Shown one piece after another: positions 32,596 to 41,267 of a DNA stretch of 64,000 nt. The notes under the pieces are model-generated. The model did not search any database. It was not told the DNA's origin and worked only from the letters and a program-made list of their open reading frames with translations. A program made the translations under genes and the position numbers. How positions within the stretch are numbered: position 1 is the stretch's first letter; every line of letters starts with the position of its first letter. This DNA comes from Cytobacillus oceanisediminis (GTDB taxonomy: Bacteria > Bacillota > Bacilli > Bacillales > Cytobacillaceae): positions 62,001 to 126,000 of the forward strand of contig NZ_SOEE01000007.1 of NCBI RefSeq assembly GCF_004366035.1, in the 5' to 3' direction.

Positions 32596-33705
32596 TTATT
32601 CTTTTTCAGAGCGAATTCTTCTTTCGGAGTTTGCATCAAAGAAATGCGCTTTATTCATATCGAAAGCAAGCTCAAGGTTTTGGCCTGGCTTAATATCTGT
32701 GCGGGAATCCACGCGTGCAACAAAATCCTGTCCTTCGATGCTTGAGTAAATCATTGTTTCAGCACCAGTCAGTTCTGAAACGTCAATGCGGGCATTGATT
32801 TTAGAACCGGCAGAAGCATCAATAAATACTGGCTCATCATGAATGTCTTCTGGGCGAATGCCAAGGACAATGTCTTTGCCAGTATAACCTTGATCACGAA
32901 GAACCTTCATTTTACCCTCTGGGACGGCAATCTGGGTTTTGCCAATGACAAACTTTCCGTCTTCAAGCCTTCCGTTAAAGAAGTTCATGGCAGGTGAACC
33001 AATAAATCCGCCTACAAATACGTTTTCAGGCTTCTCATAAACTTCTTTCGGTGCGCCAACCTGCTGGATTACTCCATCTTTCATAACAACCAGGCGGGTA
33101 GCCATTGTCATGGCCTCTGTCTGGTCATGGGTTACATAGATGGTTGTAGTTTGAAGACGCTGATGAAGTTTGGCAATTTCTGCACGCATTTGAACACGCA
33201 GCTTTGCATCAAGATTTGATAAAGGTTCGTCCATCAGGAATACCTTTGCATCACGGACAATCGCACGGCCCAAGGCTACACGCTGCCGCTGACCGCCTGA
33301 CAGTGCTTTAGGTTTGCGGTCAAGATAAGGCTCCAGACCAAGAATTTTAGCAGCTTCCTTTACACGGCGGTCGATTTCGTCTTTGGGAAATTTACGAAGC
33401 TTAAGGCCGAAAGCCATGTTATCATACACAGACATATGCGGATAAAGTGCATAGTTCTGGAAAACCATTGCAATATCACGATCTTTTGGAGGGACATCGT
33501 TGACACGCTTTTCATCGATATAGAAGTCGCCTTTTGAAATTTCCTCAAGGCCTGCAATCATACGGAGAGTTGTTGATTTACCGCAGCCGGAAGGACCGAC
33601 AAATACGATAAATTCTTTATCCTGTATATGAAGGTTAAAATCCTCTACTGCCGTTACTTTATTGTCATAAACTTTATAAATATTATCGAGTTTTAATTCT
33701 GCCAT
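32596..33705 (-). CDS. msmX: Multipurpose sugar ABC transporter ATPase MsmX/UgpC
   Basis: A 369-residue ATPase of the MsmX type that energises several oligosaccharide importers (maltodextrins, arabinans, melibiose and others in B. subtilis). Walker A GPSGCGKST near residue 37, signature LSGGQRQRVALGRAI, Walker B VFLMDEPLSNLD, switch His in YVTHDQTEAM, then a C-terminal TOBE/MalK-like regulatory domain. ATG 33705 follows TTGGGAGGTTACC. As usual for MsmX, no permease genes are adjacent. A cre-like site upstream suggests CcpA control. Confidence 0.95.
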   Translation of the reverse strand: MAELKLDNIYKVYDNKVTAVEDFNLHIQDKEFIVFVGPSGCGKSTTLRMIAGLEEISKGDFYIDEKRVNDVPPKDRDIAMVFQNYALYPHMSVYDNMAFGLKLRKFPKDEIDRRVKEAAKILGLEPYLDRKPKALSGGQRQRVALGRAIVRDAKVFLMDEPLSNLDAKLRVQMRAEIAKLHQRLQTTTIYVTHDQTEAMTMATRLVVMKDGVIQQVGAPKEVYEKPENVFVGGFIGSPAMNFFNGRLEDGKFVIGKTQIAVPEGKMKVLRDQGYTGKDIVLGIRPEDIHDEPVFIDASAGSKINARIDVSELTGAETMIYSSIEGQDFVARVDSRTDIKPGQNLELAFDMNKAHFFDANSERRIRSEKE

Positions 33706-33790
33706 CAGGGTAACCTCCCAATATTCTTTTCTTAATAACAGTTTAATGGATATTTGGGTTTTCCCATATGGCCAAACTGCACAAAAAAGC

Positions 33791-33804
33791 TGAAAGCGTT
33801 TTTA
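33791..33804 (-). promoter_or_regulatory. Probable cre site upstream of msmX
   Basis: TGAAAGCGTTTTTA matches the catabolite-response consensus TGWAANCGNTNWCA except at one position. It lies about 85 bases before msmX. Confidence 0.55.
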
Positions 33805-33818
33805 TGCAATGTGCTCAA

Positions 33819-34712
33819 TCATTTCTGTTCAACAAGCAAACAAGCTAAATAAACAGTCAGGGCACTGTTGAAATCTTTTAATTGAATGCCGGTTTTATCT
33901 GTGAATTTATCCAGCCTGTATTGCAGCGTATTGCGGTGGACATACAATTTTTTCGCAGTTAATGAAACGTTGGAGCTATTCTGTAAAAAAATTTTTATGG
34001 TGTGCAGAAGTTCTGGGTCTTCTTGGAGTAAAGAAAGGCGTGAAAGCAGGCTGTTTTTTAAAGTTGCATCCAGACTTCCGGTGACAAGAGATGGAAACAG
34101 CGTTTCGTATTTCAGCACCTTTTCGGCTGGAAGCAAAGAGGAGGCTTGCTCAAAAAAACGCTGTTCTTCTTTAAAATAATTGCGCAAATGTGCATCCAGC
34201 CTGTTCGGAATGCCGATGTAAAAGGCTGTTTTTACAAAAAAATCGCTTTCAAAAGCATTGGAAATAGCAATGAATTCTTCTTCGGCAAGAGGGGCGTTAG
34301 CTTCCTCAACAATGACTCCTCCAGCTGGCCCGTTCCATAAAATCATAATGTCCTTTTCAAAAAAACCTTTAAAAGCAGCTTCCATATCCTCGCGTATCCA
34401 ATCTCCTTCAGACATCTTAAATTGAATAAGCCTGTACGGAACATCTTTTGCTAATGATGGAAATTCTCCATTGGAAAATAGGTATTGAAACCAGGCCTGA
34501 GAAGCGGGAGCATGGTGTATGGAGCAGTCATGGAATTCAAATAAAGTTTTTAAGAGCATCAGACCGTCTGAAGATACCTCTTGAGATGGGATGCCAAGCC
34601 ATTGACCTGAATCTTCATGATGAAGCCAGTACATATCAGAGTAAAAGCTAAAATCAGGTTTTTCATTTTCAAGCAGAGAGCCCGGATATTGGTCATGTAA
34701 TTTTTTTAACAT
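33819..34712 (-). CDS. PucR/CdaR-type transcriptional regulator
   Basis: A 297-residue protein whose C-terminus carries the PucR-type HTH (NVSLTAKKLYVHRNTLQYRL, then DKFTDKTGIQLKDF). The N-terminal 230 residues do not resemble a standard GGDEF-like or diacid-binding domain that I can name. ATG 34712 follows AAAGGG. It lies directly upstream of msmX in the same direction with a 113-base gap that contains a cre-like site, so it may regulate sugar uptake. No terminator separates the two. Effector unknown. Confidence 0.82.
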   Translation of the reverse strand: MLKKLHDQYPGSLLENEKPDFSFYSDMYWLHHEDSGQWLGIPSQEVSSDGLMLLKTLFEFHDCSIHHAPASQAWFQYLFSNGEFPSLAKDVPYRLIQFKMSEGDWIREDMEAAFKGFFEKDIMILWNGPAGGVIVEEANAPLAEEEFIAISNAFESDFFVKTAFYIGIPNRLDAHLRNYFKEEQRFFEQASSLLPAEKVLKYETLFPSLVTGSLDATLKNSLLSRLSLLQEDPELLHTIKIFLQNSSNVSLTAKKLYVHRNTLQYRLDKFTDKTGIQLKDFNSALTVYLACLLVEQK

Positions 34713-34840
34713 ATCATTACCCTTTAGTTTGATAAATTTTTGTGTTTCTTATATTATAGCAGTTATAATTTAATTGAAAAAATTAACTTAATCTGTGATT
34801 GTTTCTATAAAGTAAATTGAGAGTGTAAGGGGGGAGACTC

Positions 34841-35101
34841 ATGGAATATACACCGGAAATGAAAAACCGCTTGAAGAGGCTGGAAGGGCAGGTGCGGGGT
34901 GTTATCCGAATGATGGAAGAAGAAAAACACTGCAAGGATGTTGTAACACAATTATCTGCTGTCCGTTCTGCAGTTGACCGTGCAATGGGATATATTGTAG
35001 CTAAAAATCTGGAGACATGTATTCGGGAAGCTGCTGACGAAGGCAAAAATGCGGAGAATGCAATCCAGGAAGCAGTGAATATGATTGTAAAAAGCAGATG
35101 A
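34841..35101 (+). CDS. CsoR/FrmR-family repressor, CstR-like persulfide sensor
   Basis: An 86-residue all-helical repressor. It has exactly two cysteines, Cys31 (EEKHCKDVV) and Cys60 (KNLETCIREAADE), and Asn at the position where copper-binding CsoR has His (HxxxC). That two-cysteine pattern without the histidine is the mark of CstR, which senses sulfane sulfur by forming Cys-polysulfide crosslinks. ATG 34841 follows AAGGGGGGAG. Likely targets are persulfide genes like those at the left end of this window, 33 kb away; no such genes are adjacent. Confidence 0.85.
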   Translation: MEYTPEMKNRLKRLEGQVRGVIRMMEEEKHCKDVVTQLSAVRSAVDRAMGYIVAKNLETCIREAADEGKNAENAIQEAVNMIVKSR

Positions 35102-35108
35102 TTAGAAA

Positions 35109-35157
35109 AGCTCCAGGCGCCAGCTTATCGGCGCCTGGAGCTAGACAGTTATCTAAT
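35109..35157 (-). repeat. Intergenic repeat family A, hairpin copy
   Basis: Contains GCTCCAGGCGCC (35110-35121) and GGCGCCTGGAGC (35130-35141), a perfect 12-bp inverted repeat, followed by TAGACAGTTATCTAATT, the reverse of the border seen at 14341. Confidence 0.65.
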
Positions 35158-35184
35158 TCAAAATTATTACAGTTTAATCTTTAT

Positions 35185-35212
35185 AAGAGGCACCTGAATT
35201 AAGGTGCCTCTT
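35185..35212. terminator. Bidirectional terminator
   Basis: AAGAGGCACC and GGTGCCTCTT form a 10-bp stem between the convergent CstR-like gene and the small acidic gene. Confidence 0.75.
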
Positions 35213-35216
35213 AATA

Positions 35217-35402
35217 TTATTCTGCTTCATCTGGAGGTTCTTCCTCATGCAGTTCCCTAGCCTGTTCAATATTAACATCATCACCGCGTCCATGAACGGA
35301 GCCTCCAGACAGACCTTCGTTTATGATTCTGTCTATATCCATATAAGCTTTGTCCCTGCCTTCATAGTTCACGTCCTCTGAAACCTGGCGTTTCTTATCC
35401 AT
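35217..35402 (-). CDS. Small acidic hydrophilic protein, unknown
   Basis: A 61-residue protein with no hydrophobic segment or cysteine, rich in D, E, R and G, with NEGLSGGSVHGRGDDVN in the middle and EEEPPDEAE at the end. It resembles the many small, probably disordered proteins of spore formers. ATG 35402 follows AAAGGAGCG. It has its own terminator. I do not recognise a named family and can give no function. Confidence 0.7.
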   Translation of the reverse strand: MDKKRQVSEDVNYEGRDKAYMDIDRIINEGLSGGSVHGRGDDVNIEQARELHEEEPPDEAE

Positions 35403-35492
35403 GTTTGAATCGCTCCTTTAAATGAAATATCCTGGCGGGATTATTTTTCCAAAAGAACCTTAGGGTCATGCATGGATCCTCTAACTTTTTTC

Positions 35493-35699
35493 TCATTCAT
35501 ACACATGAAATAACATTAATTCATGGATTTGGGATTTCAGGTCATCCTCCTGACCAGCAGGGTCTCCGGATGTCCATTCAATTTTACCGTCAGGATGATA
35601 GATGCCAGTCATTTTTTGCTTTTTAAAGTAAAAAGAAAATGTCCATCCCGGCAATTGTTTATTTTCATATAAAGGTTTGAACTGAAAGTGTGTCAGCAT
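35493..35699 (-). CDS. yheE: YheE (DUF5342) small protein
   Basis: A 68-residue protein: MLTHFQFKPLYENKQLPGW, then FYFKKQKMTGIYHPDGKI and a helical end. It resembles B. subtilis YheE, and lies as expected beside yheD/yheC homologues. ATG 35699 has TGGAGG upstream; the longer frame from 35780 lacks one. Function unknown. Confidence 0.75.
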   Translation of the reverse strand: MLTHFQFKPLYENKQLPGWTFSFYFKKQKMTGIYHPDGKIEWTSGDPAGQEDDLKSQIHELMLFHVYE

Positions 35700-35795
35700 T
35701 AGGATTCCTCCAGATGTTGTAATATCCCGTTTAATGTTCCTGAAAAGGGGAATGGAATAGATGTAGAAACATTTTAACATTAAAAGGAGGCAAAG

Positions 35796-35969
35796 ATGAT
35801 GAAAAGAAACAATAAATTTATGATGTCAGCCATGGCACTTGGAGCAGCTTATTTAATGAGAAACACGGAGGCACGCCAAAAGCTTAAAGACCAGTTTAAG
35901 TCATTCGCCGGAAGTGCCTCTAAAAAAGATAAAATGAAGACAGCGAAAAGCCCTGTAACGACTTATTAA
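35796..35969 (+). CDS. Small basic protein with one hydrophobic stretch, 57 residues
   Basis: It begins MMKRNNKFMMSAMALGAAYL, followed by MRNTEARQKLKDQFKSFAG and a lysine-rich tail. AAAGGAGGCAAAG is placed ideally before ATG 35796, and a strong terminator follows. The hydrophobic N-terminal segment plus short basic tail resembles the YrzQ/DUF3918 group or YtxH-type small proteins, but I cannot name it firmly. It is divergent from yheE. Confidence 0.7.
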   Translation: MMKRNNKFMMSAMALGAAYLMRNTEARQKLKDQFKSFAGSASKKDKMKTAKSPVTTY

Positions 35970-36009
35970 TCCTTTTGCGGTTTTGGATGGAACTTGTAAA
36001 AAATCGCAT

Positions 36010-36048
36010 AAAAATAGCCGTGCACACTATGGTGTACGGCTATTTTTA
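36010..36048. terminator. Bidirectional terminator
   Basis: AAAAATAGCCGT and ACGGCTATTTTT with inner CAC/GTG pairing; T runs on both sides. It ends the ATP-grasp operon on the minus strand and the 57-residue gene on the plus strand. Confidence 0.88.
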
Positions 36049-37226
36049 TTGGTGTGAGAGAAGCCCGCCAGCGAGAAAAATAAGCGGGTCAGTTCTTCAA
36101 TTCTTTTTTCTTCTATCCAAACTTCATCAAAACTCATGGGTTTGGAATTTATTTCATAAATCACATAAGTGCCCTGGTCAGTTAATCCTGCATCAATAGA
36201 GTATTCCCCATAAAAACCTTTCGTCTTCTCAAGGAGCTTTCCTGCCTCGGCTGCTGCAGTATGAATAAACTCATCATGTTCTTTCGTACGGACACTTTCA
36301 TATGGAATCATTACCCCGCCATTCGGTATGTGTGTTGTAATATCCTGTTTCTTAGACTGCCTGATGCCAATCCCTGTAACAGAATAGTTGCCTTCTCTGA
36401 AATGGGCCAGAATTCTAAAATCAAATCGCTTGCCTTCCTTTAAGGCAGGGCTGATCGCTTTTTGTGCTAAATAAGATTTATTCGTCAGAAGAATACCCCA
36501 TTGGTTCCAGAAATTTTCATAATCAGTGAAACTGAATGAATTGTGCAGGCCGTTCAATCGTATTCCATTTCCCAGCTGGCTTAAATGGTAAATCCCTTTG
36601 CCCTTGGACCCGTTTGCGGGCTTTAAGTAGATATTATTATATTTGCGGATAAAATCCTTAAGCTCTTTTGGACTGGAGACAAGAATGGTTGCAGGAATAT
36701 ACTCCTGCAACGGGGGATGGTCCTTAAATAGCTGGAAAACTTCCAATTTGTCCAGAAAACCCGGGTTGAAAAATGGAATATTATGCTCCTTAAAAAAACG
36801 GCTCGCTTTATGAAAGGCTTCAGTTTTTTCAATTTTCCGGAAAGGCACCCTGTTGTAGACAAGATGCGGAAGAGGGCATTTTGCCTCAATCCATTTATCC
36901 TGCTGGGGAAAATAAATATAGCCATTCACTGAATTCTCCCTCAGGTCGTCTGCCGTAAATACATAGGAAACCCCATTTTGCTGAAGTAAGTTTTTCTGCA
37001 GTGACTTAAATAAAGGGCCATTGCCTGCGATAGACTGGTCCTTTCCTTTTCCGGTCAGAATGCCTATCACCGGTCCTGCATTATCGTTTTGCATTGACAA
37101 TGAAAAGGAAATCGAATTTAGTTCCGCCTTCGGCCCAATGGTGCTTAGAGGATGAGGATCCCTTCCCAGTGTACAGCTGGTGCTGCTGAACCATTTCCTG
37201 CTGGCCCAGTTATAATAAATCCTCAT
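36027..37226 (-). CDS. YheC/YheD-family ATP-grasp protein, fourth gene of the array
   Basis: A 399-residue protein. The N-terminal 55 residues (YYNWASRKWFSSTSC) match the extra domain of YheD-type proteins in shortened form. The ATP-grasp core has LVYNRVPFRK, FFNPGFLDKLEVFQLF, the nucleotide loop LKPANGSKGKGIY, DFRILAHF, and the metal site YVIYEINSKP near the C-terminus. These proteins belong to PF14398 and are spore-associated in B. subtilis; the ligation reaction is unknown. Its ATG overlaps the preceding stop by 4 bases, so it is translationally coupled. Confidence 0.88.
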   Translation of the reverse strand: MRIYYNWASRKWFSSTSCTLGRDPHPLSTIGPKAELNSISFSLSMQNDNAGPVIGILTGKGKDQSIAGNGPLFKSLQKNLLQQNGVSYVFTADDLRENSVNGYIYFPQQDKWIEAKCPLPHLVYNRVPFRKIEKTEAFHKASRFFKEHNIPFFNPGFLDKLEVFQLFKDHPPLQEYIPATILVSSPKELKDFIRKYNNIYLKPANGSKGKGIYHLSQLGNGIRLNGLHNSFSFTDYENFWNQWGILLTNKSYLAQKAISPALKEGKRFDFRILAHFREGNYSVTGIGIRQSKKQDITTHIPNGGVMIPYESVRTKEHDEFIHTAAAEAGKLLEKTKGFYGEYSIDAGLTDQGTYVIYEINSKPMSFDEVWIEEKRIEELTRLFFSLAGFSHTNKNSRTP

Positions 37227-38587
37227 CTGATTATTTCCTGGGGTTTCATAATGGATGCTTCGGCAAGGAAGACTGCAAATGCAAGCGAAAGCTTGCGGGT
37301 AAGAAAGTCGAACTCCCGGAGCTGAGGGTGTTTAAATATAGATCTGCCAGGCTTCGAGTTTGCTTCGAAAAGCCACACATGGCCATTTCGGTCCAAGCCA
37401 AAGTCAAAGCCGATTTCACCAATGATTCCTTCCATGTTCCGTTCCAGGGCTTTGCTGATTTTTAATGCCGCCTTACTCAACTTTTCCACTGCTTCTGCTT
37501 TTTCAGCATCGGATTCAAACAATTCTTCCAGGGTTTTGATTTCACCGCCGCTTTTAACATGGGTTGTAACACTGCCGGGCCCCGCCATTTTTGCAGCTGA
37601 AGCTGTTACATTCCATTCCCCATTTTCATCTTTATTCGTATGAATCCTGAAATCAATTGTCCTCTGTTCATGGCGGAGCAAGCGGATTCCCTGCTGAACA
37701 AGCATCCGGCTTAAACTCCGTCCTGCAAAAATATTCCCCATCAGGTTTTCCAGACTGTTAAACTTTCTCAAACGGTTTTCATCCCGAACTCTATATCGGC
37801 AATAATAATGCCCATCCTTTTTATCATAAATAATTTGATGAATCCCAAGCCCCAGGCTTCCATTAATCGGTTTTAGGAAAACATGCCCATAATCAGCGAG
37901 CATTCTTTCAATGACAGAAAATGAAGAAAAAGGGTGGGTTTCCGGCAGGTAGTGACTAATATCATCATCGTTCTGCAGTCTTTCATAAACATCCAATTTA
38001 TTAAAGAAACCAGGATTATACCAGGGAATTAAATAGTCTTTCTGCAGGCGGTCCCGTACTTCTTTAAGTTCGTTCCTTCTTTCGCTTTTTCTATTGGGTA
38101 GCCGATCATATACAACATTCGGAAAAGGCACATCAAACGTTTCCCATCCTTCCTCATGATAAAAAAGCCCCCTGATTGTTCCTTGTTCCCAGTTGATATG
38201 CTGGTCACCGAACAAATACGGAATTGCTCCAACCGTTTTTTTGACAGAAAGCAATTTGGCAAAAAACAGAGTCCGATCCCCGACTGGTCTTAAAGGAAAA
38301 GAGGTAAATCCTGATGTGAAGATTCCTACAAGGGGGCCGAGGTACAGTGTCCCCTTATTGGCAAAGGCATGCAAAGGAATTTTGAGATCAGGGAAATGCA
38401 GCGCATCTGCCATATCTTTACTTATAATGATGGAGTTTTTCTTTGTTTTCTGAAGTAAGAAAACGGCATCTGTCGAATGTGTGCCAAAAGCCAGTTTCGT
38501 CAAATGAGTATGAAGGTTAAGCTCATTAGGAATATAAACTGTTTTGGAGGCAGAATTGGAAATTTCAATTTGATATTGTTTTCTCAT
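37223..38587 (-). CDS. yheD: YheD-like spore ATP-grasp protein, third gene of the array
   Basis: A 454-residue protein, matching the 453 of B. subtilis YheD as I remember it. An N-terminal domain of about 100 residues precedes the ATP-grasp core: VVYDRLPNRKSE, WYNPGFFNKLDVYERL, LKPINGSLGLGIH, DFRIHTNK, GEIGFDFGLDRNG and WLFEANSKPGRS. Catalytic Mg2+ ligands (E, N in FEANSKP) are intact, so ligase activity is plausible. ATG 38587 follows GGAAAGGAG. It overlaps the upstream gene by 23 bases. Confidence 0.9.
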   Translation of the reverse strand: MRKQYQIEISNSASKTVYIPNELNLHTHLTKLAFGTHSTDAVFLLQKTKKNSIIISKDMADALHFPDLKIPLHAFANKGTLYLGPLVGIFTSGFTSFPLRPVGDRTLFFAKLLSVKKTVGAIPYLFGDQHINWEQGTIRGLFYHEEGWETFDVPFPNVVYDRLPNRKSERRNELKEVRDRLQKDYLIPWYNPGFFNKLDVYERLQNDDDISHYLPETHPFSSFSVIERMLADYGHVFLKPINGSLGLGIHQIIYDKKDGHYYCRYRVRDENRLRKFNSLENLMGNIFAGRSLSRMLVQQGIRLLRHEQRTIDFRIHTNKDENGEWNVTASAAKMAGPGSVTTHVKSGGEIKTLEELFESDAEKAEAVEKLSKAALKISKALERNMEGIIGEIGFDFGLDRNGHVWLFEANSKPGRSIFKHPQLREFDFLTRKLSLAFAVFLAEASIMKPQEIIR

Positions 38588-39668
38588 GATTCGTTCTCCT
38601 TTCCAATTCCTTATCGGCTGCCAGGAACTTGGCATAGTGAAGGGGAGCAGTATATAATTCTTCCTTCTTTTCAGGCTGGCTGTTCAGGATGGTTTTTCTG
38701 CCTGGTTTTGAGTTAATATCCAAAATCCAAATGGAGCCGTTGTTTTCCACTCCAATATCAATTCCCATTTCAAATAGCGGAGGAAGCTTTCGTTCAAGCG
38801 CAGCGGGGAGTGTATCGATAATGTCATAAAGCTCATCGCAAAGAAAACTCCTCAATGAAGATGGGTATTCAGTAATCCAGTCCTCGAAAGAAATATTGCT
38901 GCCGCCCGTGCTTAAATTGGACACGATGCCGCCATTTCTGCCTGCCCGAATGCCCCGGCCCAGCTCCCTCCAGGTGCCATTCCTGTCCTTTTGAAGCAAA
39001 ATCCTTATATCAAAGGGCTTTTCTTCCTTGCTCGATAGATTCACATATGGCTGGAAGAGGTACCGCCGTTTTGCCGTCAGGTTATTAAGCCAGCCTGCTG
39101 CTTTTTCAGCGCTTTCAAAGCTGTGGGAAACCTGAGCGTTTTTTTTATCAGTTTTAACAAGAATGTTTTTGCCAGTTTTCTCAATATAATAGATTCCGTG
39201 CCCCTGTGAACCGCTAGCTGGTTTTAAGATGAGGGGATGATCAGGCAGGAGGCTGTCTAAGAACCGGTCAGCGTCAGTATAGGGTTCTGTTTTTAGCAAA
39301 TAGGGTGAAATATTTGTGCAGGAGAGGATTTCATACAATTCAAGCTTATTAGGCAAGCCGTAGCCAAGGAATTGGATGTCATTTCTTGCCTTGAGCCAAT
39401 TTACGATGGACATGCATTGTTTTGAGTGGGAATCATTTCCGTAAAAACAGCGATCATAAAGGATTTCGGGCGCTGTAAATTCTGCTGGCTCCCATCCGCC
39501 TGAAGCAGGGTTATAGAAATCACCTGTAATTCTTTCTGTAATAGGATTGATCTCTGAAGGCACAAACCGGAAGCAGTTAATGTTATATTCATTAGCTCTT
39601 CTGGCCAACTCCATAAAATATGGCTGTTCACTCCGTTTGTTCAATGTCATGATTCCGAATGAAAGCAT
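38565..39668 (-). CDS. yheC: YheC-like spore ATP-grasp protein, second gene of the array
   Basis: A 367-residue protein with the short N-terminal part typical of YheC. Core motifs: ILYDRCFYGND, YGLPNKLELYEIL, LKPASGSQGHGIY, DIRILLQK, MGIDIGVENNG and WILDINSKPG. The Arg and Asn found in the YNR motif of the other copies read D-R-C here. ATG 39668 follows AAAGGAGG. It overlaps the first gene of the array by 41 bases. Substrate unknown. Confidence 0.9.
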   Translation of the reverse strand: MLSFGIMTLNKRSEQPYFMELARRANEYNINCFRFVPSEINPITERITGDFYNPASGGWEPAEFTAPEILYDRCFYGNDSHSKQCMSIVNWLKARNDIQFLGYGLPNKLELYEILSCTNISPYLLKTEPYTDADRFLDSLLPDHPLILKPASGSQGHGIYYIEKTGKNILVKTDKKNAQVSHSFESAEKAAGWLNNLTAKRRYLFQPYVNLSSKEEKPFDIRILLQKDRNGTWRELGRGIRAGRNGGIVSNLSTGGSNISFEDWITEYPSSLRSFLCDELYDIIDTLPAALERKLPPLFEMGIDIGVENNGSIWILDINSKPGRKTILNSQPEKKEELYTAPLHYAKFLAADKELERRTNHEKTISN

Positions 39669-41043
39669 GCTGTAATCCTCCTTTATGGATGAATGATAAA
39701 GCCGTTGCATATTCGATCAGTGCCTTGGCTGAGGGTCTTACTCTTTTTTCTTTGTCTTCGAAATTTTTGGAGGGCTTAGAATTCACTTCGATGATCCATA
39801 GTTTTCCATTTGTATCTAAACCAATATCAATTCCGAGTTCTCCGACAAGCCCTTCGCATTTCTGGCTGATGATCGTTGCTGTTTCAACTGCAAGCTCCTT
39901 CAATAAGGCCAGCTGCTGAACCGCTGTTTTCTGATCAGACAGCATCGAGAAAATTCTTAGAGGTTTCATGATTTCCCCGCCTCTGGCAATGTTTGAAACA
40001 AATTGCTGCTCAGCAGAAATCCTAGCGACTGCAGAAGTGGCTTTCCAGATATCCTGAAAATTTTTGTGGCAGAGCACACGGAAATCAAGTTGCCTGTTTT
40101 TAAAGGTTTGCAGAGGGATGGCCTGCTGTGCCAGAAAAATGGTTTTCTTTTGGTATTGCTGGAACCACTGTACAAAGCGGGTATAATTTTTGAAAGTGAT
40201 TGTATTCTCCCTGCCGTTTCCGGTCGATAGTTCTGCCATTATTTCTTCGCCGTTTAAACTCAGCCTGATAATATTCCGGCCCTGGCTGCCGTGAATGGGC
40301 TTTAGGAATAATAGTCTGTGTCTGGCCAGCATATCTATAATGGTTTGTTCATCTCCTATGGCCGTATCAGGCAGATATGGCTGCATATGATCCTCAGAAA
40401 ATAGCAGGTTATGAACTTCCTTTTTTGATAGAAAACGGTCATTAAACACTGGGATATTAAATTTTATAAGGTTGTTTTTAAATGATTGAAAAGCGGTACT
40501 TGCTTCAAGCATTCGGGAGTGAATCCGGTTATAGATTACACTCGGCAAAGGAACCGGATGTTTTATCCATTTTCTATCCTGAAGGCAGTATCCTTGCAGA
40601 CTGCCTTTAATAAAATCCCTAAAGTGAAACACATAAAAATATCCCCCCATATTTGAAACAACTTCATGCAATTCTTCGCAAAATGAATGAATAGAGCGAA
40701 AGTCAGGCTCTTCGCCATTATCATTGAAATCTGTCATCAGCCCTATAATCGGTCCGGCAGTAATAGTAAGGTCCTTTCGGGAGTAACTGGCAACAAAATG
40801 GAGATCTTCAATTGGCAAGCAGCATTCCTGTAGAAGCGGCTCACTGAAACCAAGCTCATCTTTCGTAATGTTTGCTCCTTCAATGGTTATCTGAATGGTG
40901 TGCTTGCCGATTTGCAGCAAATGGGGCATTTGCAAATCAATATTCCAGTAATGGACGAGAGAGTGGCTAATTTGAATGCGAAATTGATTTTCCTGAAACA
41001 TTTTTACCGGAACAATCGTAATAGGCAATAAAGAAACTGACAT
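39628..41043 (-). CDS. YheD-like spore ATP-grasp protein, first gene of the array
   Basis: A 471-residue protein and the most divergent of the four. The core has VIYNRIHSRM, FNDRFLSKKEVHNLL, LKPIHGSQGRNII (the last glycine of the loop replaced by Asn), DFRVLCHK, GELGIDIGLDTNG and WIIEVNSKPSK. The N-terminal 110 residues form a YheD-type domain. ATG 41043 has GAGG 7 bases upstream; the ATG two codons earlier is too close. It heads a four-gene operon ending at 36010. Confidence 0.88.
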   Translation of the reverse strand: MSVSLLPITIVPVKMFQENQFRIQISHSLVHYWNIDLQMPHLLQIGKHTIQITIEGANITKDELGFSEPLLQECCLPIEDLHFVASYSRKDLTITAGPIIGLMTDFNDNGEEPDFRSIHSFCEELHEVVSNMGGYFYVFHFRDFIKGSLQGYCLQDRKWIKHPVPLPSVIYNRIHSRMLEASTAFQSFKNNLIKFNIPVFNDRFLSKKEVHNLLFSEDHMQPYLPDTAIGDEQTIIDMLARHRLLFLKPIHGSQGRNIIRLSLNGEEIMAELSTGNGRENTITFKNYTRFVQWFQQYQKKTIFLAQQAIPLQTFKNRQLDFRVLCHKNFQDIWKATSAVARISAEQQFVSNIARGGEIMKPLRIFSMLSDQKTAVQQLALLKELAVETATIISQKCEGLVGELGIDIGLDTNGKLWIIEVNSKPSKNFEDKEKRVRPSAKALIEYATALSFIHKGGLQHAFIRNHDIEQTE

Positions 41044-41267
41044 GATCATTCCTCATTTGTTAATCTTTATTTGAGCCTTTTCTAAAAATCCGCATGCTGT
41101 ATACAAATTGATTGCTGATTTTAACCTGCGGCAGGAAGTGCAAAACTCCCATTGATGAAGTTTTCACTGTATAATGAAAAAATAGGCAAAAGCTGATGCC
41201 ATATCGTATGTTCTGGGCAATAAAATGGTGCGTCTAGAGAGGCGCTTGTAACTTAAGGAAGGTAGAG

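Noticed and set aside
32424-32693. 89-codon plus-strand frame after the zinc-ribbon gene
   Set aside because: It overlaps both the zinc-ribbon gene and the msmX terminator and end in other frames; no ribosome binding site.
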